Notes: generated by a model not told the origin, from the sequence alone. Shown: positions 1 to 5,726, counted from the first letter of the stretch. The stretch is 5,859 nucleotides of DNA from Clostridia bacterium (GCA_017631775.1 JAGBSQ010000226.1:1-5859), one strand, 5' to 3'. Made by a program: numbers and translations.

Positions 1-150
1 GAGGCAGCTCGCACGGGCAAGATCGAGTATCTCTATCAAGCTGCTATGATGGATCCTCACACCGGCGCACAACTCTCCCCCGATGAAATCGTGGCAATGT
101 GCAACGACCTCGTAGAAGCACACACCAAAGCAGGATACCCTGTGTTTTAA
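1..150 (+). CDS. C-terminal end of a glycoside hydrolase family 4 enzyme (alpha-galactosidase/alpha-glucosidase type), partial
   Basis: Frame 1 is open from the first base to a TAA at 148-150 and gives 49 residues; the rest of the gene lies before the window. The segment reads LYQAAMMDPHTGAQLSPDEI, then an acidic helix (NDLVEAH) and a short tail. In GH4 enzymes, the NAD- and metal-dependent glycosidases such as MelA, the last 50 residues typically carry this pattern: 'QAAMLDP-TAA-LSLDEIWALVDELIEAH'. The match in order and spacing is the basis for the call. The part seen holds no catalytic residue, so the substrate (alpha-galactoside, alpha-glucoside, alpha-glucuronide or a 6-phospho sugar) cannot be told. 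The enzymes are normally cytoplasmic. The gene converges on the minus-strand sigma-factor gene, with a structured 259-bp gap between them. Confidence 0.75.
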   Translation, partial: EAARTGKIEYLYQAAMMDPHTGAQLSPDEIVAMCNDLVEAHTKAGYPVF

Positions 151-168
151 TTAAAAAGGATGCGGTTA

Positions 169-204
169 TGTGGGGGAAACTTCTTGCAAGAAGTTTCCCC
201 CACA
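169..204. repeat. Perfect 36-bp palindrome (REP-like intergenic element)
   Basis: The left arm TGTGGGGGAAACTTCTTG (169-186) is followed with no loop by its exact reverse complement (187-204), giving 18 matched base pairs. It begins 18 bases after the stop of the GH4 gene. As RNA it would form a long hairpin, but no U-run follows: the next bases are C-rich (CCCCTTTCAAGAAC). It is therefore not a classic intrinsic terminator. The perfect symmetry and intergenic position suggest a dispersed palindromic (REP/MITE-like) element; it could also protect a 3' end. Membership of a repeat family is inference, since only one copy lies here. Confidence 0.7.
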
Positions 205-272
205 CCCCTTTCAAGAACTCTCTCACAACAAATATCCAAATTAATTTGTTAATTCACATAAGGACGGGCGGC

Positions 273-296
273 GCGCGTCGCAATGACGCGCTTTTT
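273..296 (+). terminator. Probable intrinsic terminator downstream of the GH4 gene
   Basis: A 7-bp GC-only-rich stem, GCGCGTC (273-279) with GACGCGC (285-291), closes a 5-base loop (GCAAT) and runs straight into TTTTT (292-296), then CTAT. This is the best plus-strand termination signal after the GH4 stop codon, although it sits about 120 bases downstream of it. The minus-strand reading contains CGTCATTGCGA, a string common in REP-like repeats of many bacteria, so the hairpin could have come from such a repeat and been recruited as a terminator. Confidence 0.6.
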
Positions 297-304
297 CTAT
301 CGCA

Positions 305-336
305 AGCCGGTGGGCACCACCAAGACCCCACCGGCT
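305..336. repeat. GC-rich inverted repeat (10-bp stem)
   Basis: AGCCGGTGGG (305-314) pairs exactly with CCCACCGGCT (327-336) around a 12-base loop. Neither side carries a run of T or A suited to intrinsic termination; the plus-strand tail is AAGAGAGTTG. It lies between two better terminator candidates in the gap between converging genes. It may be a further REP-like hairpin or part of a composite repeat unit; a function is not visible. Confidence 0.5.
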
Positions 337-367
337 AAGAGAGTTGTTTGCCTATAAATAATAATTG

Positions 368-401
368 CCGCCGAGAGCGACCGTTTGGTTACTCTCGGCG
401 G
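368..401. terminator. Hairpin between the converging genes, probable bidirectional terminator
   Basis: CCGCCGAGAG (368-377) pairs with CTCTCGGCGG (392-401); inside the loop ACC (380-382) can also pair with GGT (387-389). It lies 9 bases beyond the stop codon of the minus-strand sigma gene, the usual place for a terminator. The flanks are A/T-rich on both sides (AATTATTATTTAT on the minus reading, TATTTTACTT on the plus reading) but lack an unbroken U-run. Efficiency is therefore uncertain, and it could serve both strands. Confidence 0.55.
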
Positions 402-409
402 TATTTTAC

Positions 410-3400
410 TTAAATTTTGTTAACCATTTCGCGGGCGCGTTCAATGTATGCCTTGAAGCGCTCTTCATTGCGGACAGGATTAAACCATTCCCATCCGCTC
501 GTTGCGGTCATACCGTAATGCATCAAGCTTGCGTCGGCCTCGAACATCCAATCGTAGGAAATGGGTTCCTTTCTACCATCGGGAAGCTTGATATAGGACT
601 TCCCTTTGATGAGCTTAACGCCACCAAAAATCAACGGATCGCCTACGTCAAGCTCGGCGCCATCAGGGATATCTTCCCACTTAGGATACGCAGCAAAGGC
701 TTTTTCGAGCCATTCATAGCCTTCCTCTTTTCTACCGCATCCGAACAACGCACACGCGGTACGGAAGCTCGCCTCCGCATAAAATCCAAGCCAAGCATCG
801 GGAACGGTTCCGTCTCCAAGACCTTCTATGGTTTTGAGACGGTATTTGTTCCACGCAACCGCCTTTTCTTGTGCCGCCCAACTTCTGGAATCACGTCCGA
901 GAAAATGGCACAAAAGGTGGAAATTGTTAATGTCGTGGCAAAGGCGACTCTCTGCATACTTTTTCTCTTCCCATAGGCGGTCTTCGATCCGCTCGCCGAG
1001 AATGGCAGCGTACTGCGTAATGGGAGTGGGAACCTCGCGGATACCGATTTGATTGGAGAAAAGAACAATATCACCGTCTCCATCGGCTACAAATTCATAC
1101 TCAACGGCTGCTACAAAGCCGTCGGTGAGGTCAAGTGCATCGTAGCGACGAGTCATGCCGTTTTCCAAAGGCATAAAGCCATTACCTGTTCCCGTGTAAG
1201 AGGTCAACTCATAAACTGCGGTGCGCGCACCCTCGCAATATTCGTTTTCAACACGAATAATACCGATTCCCTCGGCAAAATAGTAGACCTTTTTACCATT
1301 GCGATAAGTAAGACCACTGCCCATACCTTCCGAATCAATACAAAGCTTGAAGCAGTTCTCGAACGTACCTGCCTTGGTGGTAATCGTTCCGCCTTCCTCG
1401 CAGGTGATCTGTGTTTTGATAGGGGTTTCCCAGTGCATATACTCAACAACGGGGGCTGCACCGATACGCCACTCATCCGACCAAACAGAGTTGGTTGCAT
1501 CTTGCAAAATACCAAAGATATCACTGAAAAGCAACGGATCGTCGGCAGGACTATAGTCACCCATATTCTTCCATTCAAACGACCACCGCGGATTGTAGTC
1601 GGTGACAATAACGGCATCTCCTTTTTTGCGAAGATATTCTCTGCCAAAGAAATTCCAATGTCCTGTTGTTGTGCAGTTGGGGTTGAATTCGGGATCGGTT
1701 GCCATAATTCTGCGTGCTACCGATGCAGCGGCTTTGGTATGCGCTTTTTGCATAGGCGTTACTGCCAACTGCTCGGCGCGCTCAATAACGGGGGTAATGT
1801 CGCAGATATGAGAATTTTTGTGTTTGGTGATGAAATAGTCGTTTGCAATTTCCTGTACTGCATCAAGCCAACTGTTTTCGTCATATTTAACACGCTCAAT
1901 ATTATGCCAATGGATGAGTATTGTCTTTTCTTCGCTGGCAAAACCAACGGAATAGATCAGCTCTTGGGCAAATGCCTCACCACCTTGCAAGGATGTGTAT
2001 TCCCAAAAGTTGCCCTCATCAAACGGCAACAATCCCTTGGGATTTTTCACGTTGTAGGATTTGAGCAAATGGGTTTCGGTAGCATCATCAGTGGTGTGAT
2101 CCTGACGGACGATACCGACTCCTTCGCAAAAGTAGGTACGGCAAATGATCTTTTGTGTCTCTGTCCAACGTTTGATCTCCCATACCTGACAGCCGTCAAA
2201 CGTACCCGCGGGCGTTTCAACGGTTTCGTTATTTGCAACATAGGTCTGTGTGGTACCGTCGCTACCGATAAATGTCTCGCCAACGGCTACGTCCGCAAAA
2301 AATCTTCCGTCACAGTGAGATGCATTCAAAAAGATCTGCGCGCTTTGGCGGTCCCAAGAGGCGAGATAACCTTCTCCTATGCCGTCTTCCTTCCAAAAGC
2401 AAAGCTTACCGTTGATGTTACGGTATTCCTCGGTTAAAGCATTTACTCTGTAACGTTGTTTTGCGATTCCTTTATAACGGGTTGCGACCTCCTCTTTTAC
2501 CTTTTTGGCATACGGAAGAACCGTGTAGTAGGTATCACCCTTTTGCAAAACTTCTTCAACTTTATTAAATGCTGCAAGACCTTCTTCGGGTTTGCCTTGA
2601 GAATAGAGATTGACCCCCAACCAAAACCACTCACGGCCAAGCGTTTTGACAAAACCCGCCGCCTCAAGTCGAGGAATCTGCTTTTCTCTCATAAAATCGA
2701 TGCGCGCGCCGCCCCATACGTTGGAATCCTCACGGGATACGATAAAGGTCATAACCTCTTCGTTTTTGCCATCCATAGCGGCTTGTGCGATGCGAGCAAA
2801 GAGCGCATCGTTCTTTTTGCCGGGTAACCACCACCAGCCGCGCATCAATACGTCAGCAAGTGCGTGTTGCTTTTGTTGACATTCGGGAAGCTCCTCGACT
2901 TCGCGGAGGACTTCCTTATAGACTTTTTCAAAGCCACTCTTGTCATTCTTAACCTGCCAGAGTTTGAATTCTTCAACCTTCTTCATAACACGCTCGACAA
3001 GAGTATCGCTATACTTTTCATTCATAGCACAAAGTTCCTTTCTAATTCGTTTTCTGCCATCGTGCAGCTGCCATTTGACAGTTCCCTCGGAGATGCGCAA
3101 CCGGTCTGCGATCTCGACGATGGAAAGTCCCTCGAAATAGTGCAGATGAATGATCTGCTTGACCTTTTCGGGCAGTGCTTCAATACTTTTGTTAACTTCC
3201 TCTCGCTCCTCGGACAGCGCATATAATTCTGCCGGGTTTGAATCGGCGTCGGCAAAAGCGTTGACGTTATCGACAACGTCAAGCGGGAGAAAGCTACGGT
3301 AACGCCCAATCATATTGAGGGCACAGTTTTTTGCAATTCGACAAACCCACGGAGCAAACTTTGAGGGCTCTTGCAAGGTGTCCAGTTTCATCCAAGCCGT

Positions 3401-3571
3401 AACAAAAGCATCCTGCGCGGCATCCTCTGCCATAAAATGATTTTTTGTCACCGATGCAGCAGCTGTCACAACCGCTTTCTGATATCGTGTTACCAATGCT
3501 TCGTATGCCGTCTCTTCTCCGGCAAGTGTCAGCATTACGAGTGTTTCATCCTGTTGGTTTCGATGGTTCAT
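410..3571 (-). CDS. ECF-type RNA polymerase sigma factor with a giant C-terminal extension (1053 aa)
   Basis: The N-terminus is a sigma-70 family ECF sigma factor. Sigma-2 is at about residues 22-92, with the AEDAAQDAFVTAW helix and FAPWVCRIAKN. Sigma-4 is at about 130-180, with the helix-turn-helix ADRLRISEGTVKWQLHDGRK. Such proteins bind core RNA polymerase and direct it to special promoters; most are about 160-200 residues. Here the frame goes on for about 870 residues. A helical, TPR-like part (about 205-385, e.g. WFWLGVNLYSQGKPEEGLAAF) is followed by two copies of a beta-rich module (AGTFDGC at 455 with YFCEGVGIVR at 480; AGTFENC at 734 with YFAEGIGIIR at 764), each trailed by helical segments, and a last TPR-like stretch (about 927-966). 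I see no signal peptide or membrane helix, so it should be cytoplasmic. The start at 3571 was chosen because AAAGGAG lies 7 bases before it; the frame stays open to 3697, but that ATG overlaps the -10 box. By analogy with ECF41- or ECF42-type factors, the extension may regulate the sigma part; its ligand is unknown. No anti-sigma gene is recognisable nearby. Confidence 0.9.
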   Translation of the reverse strand: MNHRNQQDETLVMLTLAGEETAYEALVTRYQKAVVTAAASVTKNHFMAEDAAQDAFVTAWMKLDTLQEPSKFAPWVCRIAKNCALNMIGRYRSFLPLDVVDNVNAFADADSNPAELYALSEEREEVNKSIEALPEKVKQIIHLHYFEGLSIVEIADRLRISEGTVKWQLHDGRKRIRKELCAMNEKYSDTLVERVMKKVEEFKLWQVKNDKSGFEKVYKEVLREVEELPECQQKQHALADVLMRGWWWLPGKKNDALFARIAQAAMDGKNEEVMTFIVSREDSNVWGGARIDFMREKQIPRLEAAGFVKTLGREWFWLGVNLYSQGKPEEGLAAFNKVEEVLQKGDTYYTVLPYAKKVKEEVATRYKGIAKQRYRVNALTEEYRNINGKLCFWKEDGIGEGYLASWDRQSAQIFLNASHCDGRFFADVAVGETFIGSDGTTQTYVANNETVETPAGTFDGCQVWEIKRWTETQKIICRTYFCEGVGIVRQDHTTDDATETHLLKSYNVKNPKGLLPFDEGNFWEYTSLQGGEAFAQELIYSVGFASEEKTILIHWHNIERVKYDENSWLDAVQEIANDYFITKHKNSHICDITPVIERAEQLAVTPMQKAHTKAAASVARRIMATDPEFNPNCTTTGHWNFFGREYLRKKGDAVIVTDYNPRWSFEWKNMGDYSPADDPLLFSDIFGILQDATNSVWSDEWRIGAAPVVEYMHWETPIKTQITCEEGGTITTKAGTFENCFKLCIDSEGMGSGLTYRNGKKVYYFAEGIGIIRVENEYCEGARTAVYELTSYTGTGNGFMPLENGMTRRYDALDLTDGFVAAVEYEFVADGDGDIVLFSNQIGIREVPTPITQYAAILGERIEDRLWEEKKYAESRLCHDINNFHLLCHFLGRDSRSWAAQEKAVAWNKYRLKTIEGLGDGTVPDAWLGFYAEASFRTACALFGCGRKEEGYEWLEKAFAAYPKWEDIPDGAELDVGDPLIFGGVKLIKGKSYIKLPDGRKEPISYDWMFEADASLMHYGMTATSGWEWFNPVRNEERFKAYIERAREMVNKI

Positions 3572-3578
3572 ATGCACT

Positions 3579-3585
3579 CTCCTTT
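3579..3585 (-). promoter_or_regulatory. Ribosome binding site that sets the sigma-factor start
   Basis: AAAGGAG on the minus strand ends 7 bases before the ATG at 3571. The upstream in-frame ATG codons at 3697 and 3607 have no comparable sequence before them, so this site decides the start (protein begins MNHRNQQDET). Confidence 0.8.
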
Positions 3586-3594
3586 CTTGCAATT

Positions 3595-3631
3595 TGGGAG
3601 TTCCCATTTTTAAGCGCTTGTCTTTAAGACA
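3595..3631 (-). other. Small dyads in the untranslated leader of the sigma gene
   Basis: The sigma gene has a leader of about 118 bases between the predicted transcription start (about 3689) and the ATG. It contains three short symmetric sequences: TGGGAGTTCCCA (3595-3606, 5-bp arms), AAGCGCTT (3612-3619) and TGTCTTTAAGACA (3619-3631, 6-bp arms around one base). They could be weak RNA hairpins or an operator for a DNA-binding protein. I recognise no riboswitch or known operator here. Confidence 0.25.
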
Positions 3632-3695
3632 CAAATCTAAAGGAAAAGGTTGGGGAAAAACGGAAAAATTTTGAAATGAACTTTGTTGCCCTTTC

Positions 3696-3704
3696 ATTAT
3701 AGCA
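3696..3704 (-). promoter_or_regulatory. Extended -10 promoter of the sigma-factor gene
   Basis: The minus strand reads TGCTATAAT from 3704 down to 3696, a perfect extended -10 element. The -35 position 17 bases upstream (3719-3724) reads TTCCTA, a poor match, which is common with extended -10 promoters. The upstream DNA is A/T-rich. Transcription would begin near 3689. This is a housekeeping-type promoter, so basal expression does not need the encoded ECF factor; no typical ECF promoter (GGAAC-type -35 with CGTC-type -10) was seen. Confidence 0.75.
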
Positions 3705-3736
3705 CAAAAATATATAAATAGGAAGAAAAAAACACA

Positions 3737-3769
3737 AAAAAAGAAACAACCGTTAGTTGTTTCTTTTTT
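3737..3769 (-). terminator. Strong intrinsic terminator after the membrane-protein gene
   Basis: A 14-bp stem (3737-3750 with 3756-3769, core GAAACAAC/GTTGTTTC) closes a 5-base loop. On the minus strand it begins 5 bases after the stop codon at 3775 and ends in a run of seven T followed by GTGTTTTTTT. The A-tract on the other arm means it could also work on the plus strand. It separates the membrane-protein transcript from the sigma gene, whose promoter begins about 30 bases further on. Confidence 0.85.
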
Positions 3770-3774
3770 CCATC

Positions 3775-4440
3775 TTAATAAAACAGTTCAATATTACGTT
3801 TGATGTAAGCCATAATTCTGCCGCGGATGTATTTTTGGTTGCCGATTACAAAATTGCGAACTTTGGTGGGCTCGCCGCGGTAGTTTTCCATAATGAACAC
3901 AAACGCCTTTACCATTTCGGTCTCGCCTGCCTGCTCGAGTGCGCGAGCGATGGAGAGAACGGTTTCGGGAGTTGCGGTTTGGAGATATTCCCAATAGGAA
4001 TCTACGTTTTTATCGGCAAGATCGTACAGCATCTTGTAAGCGATGAGCGGACGGTAAACCTTGCGGTAACCGAGCTTGAGCTCGTTCTCGAGAACATCCT
4101 CGCGCCAAAGCTCCTCGGGAGATTGGCTAACGGTTGTAAGCAAGAAGGAGAGGCGCTCGTTTGCAAACTTAAAGGTCAGATCATCAATGGAGATGTTGCG
4201 CTTTTTTTGACGGTCGAAGAGGAAGAAGTTGGGTTCGGTATCGCGGTTGAGCCAAAAATAAACACCGATAAGACCTGCCAAAAGGAACATAAACACTGCA
4301 ATGATAATGCCCAGAACTTGCTTATAGGGCGCATCTGCGCGCGCCACGGGAATGGCCAACATAAGAATGCCGCCAACAAAAGATATAACAGCAGTAACTG
4401 CCAAAATGATAGGAAAATATTTTTTAAGAATTTTGGTCAT
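3775..4440 (-). CDS. Two-helix membrane protein of unknown function (221 aa)
   Basis: I do not recognise the family. The protein starts MTKILKKYFP and has two hydrophobic helices, about residues 9-31 and 41-63, joined by a short polar turn (PVARADAPYK). Positive residues before helix 1 favour the N-terminus inside, so the ~155-residue C-terminal part should be cytoplasmic. That part begins with a dense motif, NFFLFDRQKKRNISIDDLTF (71-90), followed by KFANERLSFLL. The remainder is mostly helical and charged, e.g. TPETVLSIARALEQAGETEM. The start is supported by AAAGGA 8 bases before the ATG and by a near-consensus promoter at 4486-4514. A terminator follows directly. It sits between the UxaC-like gene and the sigma gene on the same strand, but shows no zinc-binding anti-sigma (HxxxCxxC) or RsgI-like features, so an anti-sigma role is not supported. 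Confidence 0.8.
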   Translation of the reverse strand: MTKILKKYFPIILAVTAVISFVGGILMLAIPVARADAPYKQVLGIIIAVFMFLLAGLIGVYFWLNRDTEPNFFLFDRQKKRNISIDDLTFKFANERLSFLLTTVSQSPEELWREDVLENELKLGYRKVYRPLIAYKMLYDLADKNVDSYWEYLQTATPETVLSIARALEQAGETEMVKAFVFIMENYRGEPTKVRNFVIGNQKYIRGRIMAYIKRNIELFY

Positions 4441-4485
4441 TTTTATGATCCTTTCTTTTCACTCATATGCATACTCTTTTATTAT

Positions 4486-4514
4486 ATTATAACATACCCA
4501 AATTGTGTTTGCAA
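4486..4514 (-). promoter_or_regulatory. Sigma-A type promoter of the membrane-protein gene
   Basis: The minus strand has TTGCAA (4514-4509), a 17-base spacer, and TATAAT (4491-4486) preceded by TGT, giving an extended -10. Transcription would start near 4479, leaving a leader of about 39 bases. The promoter lies in the 101-bp gap after the UxaC-like gene; no terminator for that gene is visible there, so the membrane-protein gene may be read from both promoters. Confidence 0.8.
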
Positions 4515-4541
4515 TAGATTTTTTTGCTTTTTTCGCGAATT

Positions 4542-5573
4542 TTAGATTTTTGTTTTGGCGTTTTTCAGCATATTTTCAATATGCATCTGTGCAAAAGGTG
4601 TTTGGCGCAGATCGCGAGCTGTTACAAAACGCAATCTGCCAACGGGATAGCGCATTTGCCAAGATTTAACAAGGTCAAAAAGCTCGCGCTGTGTCATTAC
4701 CGTCTCATACGGCAGAGCGGCAAAAACTTCGTTTTTGTGCAGCTTTGCACTAAAATCGAGTAAAAGCTTTGCTTCCCTTGCCTCTCGCATGCACCAACAA
4801 AGGCGCGAAAGACCGACACTCTCTTCTGCATACGTCAAAAGACCCTTTGCGGCATCCGCATTGCAATCGCATTCGAGAAGGAGCAAAAGGTCATTCTCTT
4901 GTGCCAGGGTGCAAAGCTCGCGCATGAGTTGAGAGATTAAGAGGTTTACGGTTTCGGTATCGCGCTTTGCCAGGTTCAATGCTTGATTGACGTGGTAAAC
5001 CGAGGGCAAAACAAAATTGAAATTTTGGGAAAGACGCAAAACAATCTTTTTGCATCCGCTATTTACAAAATGCGCAACGGTAGAAGCGATTTCGGCCCCC
5101 CAAGCATTGAGCGTTTTTGCCTTGGTGTCAAGCAAAAGATTGGCATTGAGCACCGGAGTGACGTTTTGCGGCAACGCATTAGGAAGTGTCAAACCCTCGC
5201 AAAGCCATGCACCGCTTGCAAGGGTATGGGGGTGAATTGGCTCTTCAAAAAGGCGGTTGCAAAGCATATGCCAAGCCTGCGCGGCATTTTGGGCGGTGGG
5301 AAGCTCTTGCATGCCAAACTGATTTGCAAAAACCGATACAATCCAAGCGCGTGTTGGATGTCCTTCCAAAAGCGATAAAGCGTGCAAGAGAGCTTTGAAT
5401 TTATCAAAATGCGAGGCGTGATCGCCAATGTTCTCTTCCTTCTCGCCGCAAAGGCGCATGAGAGCAAGGAGATCATCGCTCCAAAAAAGCTCGATTGGAT
5501 TTGAAATGGCACTTCTTTCAAAATAAGCAGACGGCAGAATGCCATAGTCCGACAAAAATCTATTAAAGGTCAC
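4542..5573 (-). CDS. Divergent, shortened glucuronate isomerase (UxaC)-like protein, probably not catalytic (343 aa)
   Basis: UxaC isomerises D-glucuronate or D-galacturonate to the keto-sugar acids in hexuronate breakdown; it is an amidohydrolase-fold enzyme of about 465-470 residues. This protein keeps its landmarks in order. Residues 31-62 (WSDD...MR..G..E..IG.HAS...KF) match the UxaC block W..GDHYKWRAMR.NG..E...TGDAS..EKF. Residues 71-110 (GHP...W....FANQFGM...CNRLF) match GNPLYHW..LEL...FGI...CNELL. NSGCKK (171-176), VTPVLNANLLLD (138-149) and RFVTARDLRQTPF with HIENMLKN (315-338) match the GCK, PS-RPDK and GMLTDSRSF...FRRILC regions. The N-terminal metal motif DYHCHL is missing altogether, and the QxHIGA.RNNN segment appears as LLLECDCNADA. 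It is thus probably a pseudoenzyme or has a new activity; this is inference from remembered motifs. The start is GTG at 5573 with AAGGAGG 9 bases upstream; the longer frame from 5612 begins inside the promoter. Confidence 0.7.
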   Translation of the reverse strand: MTFNRFLSDYGILPSAYFERSAISNPIELFWSDDLLALMRLCGEKEENIGDHASHFDKFKALLHALSLLEGHPTRAWIVSVFANQFGMQELPTAQNAAQAWHMLCNRLFEEPIHPHTLASGAWLCEGLTLPNALPQNVTPVLNANLLLDTKAKTLNAWGAEIASTVAHFVNSGCKKIVLRLSQNFNFVLPSVYHVNQALNLAKRDTETVNLLISQLMRELCTLAQENDLLLLLECDCNADAAKGLLTYAEESVGLSRLCWCMREAREAKLLLDFSAKLHKNEVFAALPYETVMTQRELFDLVKSWQMRYPVGRLRFVTARDLRQTPFAQMHIENMLKNAKTKI

Positions 5574-5582
5574 GGCATTTGC

Positions 5583-5589
5583 CCTCCTT
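5583..5589 (-). promoter_or_regulatory. Ribosome binding site that sets the GTG start of the UxaC-like gene
   Basis: AAGGAGG on the minus strand ends 9 bases before the GTG at 5573. A closer ATG at 5578 opens only a two-codon frame (ATG CCG TGA) whose stop overlaps the GTG, so it cannot begin the protein. The site is a near-perfect anti-16S match. Confidence 0.8.
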
Positions 5590-5603
5590 CTCTTTTTTAT
5601 TTT

Positions 5604-5632
5604 ATTATACAATATTTTTGCCCCTTTTTCAA
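5604..5632 (-). promoter_or_regulatory. Sigma-A type promoter of the UxaC-like gene
   Basis: The minus strand has TTGAAA (5632-5627), a 17-base spacer, and TATAAT (5609-5604). Transcription would begin near 5597, about 24 bases before the GTG start. The ATG at 5612 lies inside this promoter and so would not be in the message. Confidence 0.85.
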
Positions 5633-5664
5633 TAGCATTTTTTTGATTTTTTCACACTATTGTA

Positions 5665-5693
5665 TAGACGAACGGCAAAATATATGTTATACT
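5665..5693 (+). promoter_or_regulatory. Promoter of the divergent plus-strand gene
   Basis: TAGACG (5665-5670; four of six match TTGACA), a 17-base spacer, and TATACT (5688-5693) preceded by TGT as an extended -10. Transcription would start near 5700. It stands back to back with the UxaC-like gene's promoter, with the two -35 boxes about 32 bases apart, so one regulator could affect both. Confidence 0.7.
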
Positions 5694-5726
5694 ATAGGTA
5701 GTTTTGGAAGAAAGGATCTTTCAAGT

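Noticed and set aside
305..336. GC-rich hairpin as an intrinsic terminator
   Set aside because: The stem is strong but neither strand has a U-run after it, so it is listed as an inverted repeat instead.
365..976. Plus-strand open frame of 203 codons over the 3' end of the sigma gene
   Set aside because: It begins inside the hairpin region, lacks a ribosome binding site, and is antisense to a well-supported coding region; it is a shadow frame.
1049..2437. Plus-strand open frame of 462 codons, antisense to the sigma-factor gene
   Set aside because: It lies wholly inside the sigma fusion gene, has no convincing ribosome binding site or promoter, and its translation has no recognisable domain. 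The minus-strand protein has clear sigma domains and repeated motifs in this very stretch.
3602..3606. GGAAC in the sigma leader as an ECF-type -35 box for self-activation
   Set aside because: No matching -10 (CGTC-like) is found at the right distance and the position is too close to the start codon.
3572..3697. Longer N-terminus of the sigma factor from an ATG at 3697 or 3607
   Set aside because: The ATG at 3697 overlaps the -10 box and would not be transcribed; the one at 3607 has no ribosome binding site. Sigma-2 homology starts only after the ATG at 3571.
3775..4440. Membrane protein as the anti-sigma factor of the adjacent ECF sigma
   Set aside because: It lacks the zinc-binding anti-sigma motif, has two N-terminal helices rather than the usual single central one, and is separated from the sigma gene by a strong terminator and a separate promoter.
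4441..4541. Terminator for the UxaC-like gene
   Set aside because: Only a very short TTCGCGAA dyad with A/T-rich flanks is present; no stable stem followed by a U-run can be drawn on the minus strand.
3757..4545. Plus-strand open frame of 262 codons opposite the membrane-protein gene
   Set aside because: It starts within the terminator stem and has no start signals. The opposite strand has a promoter, ribosome binding site, terminator and sensible membrane helices.
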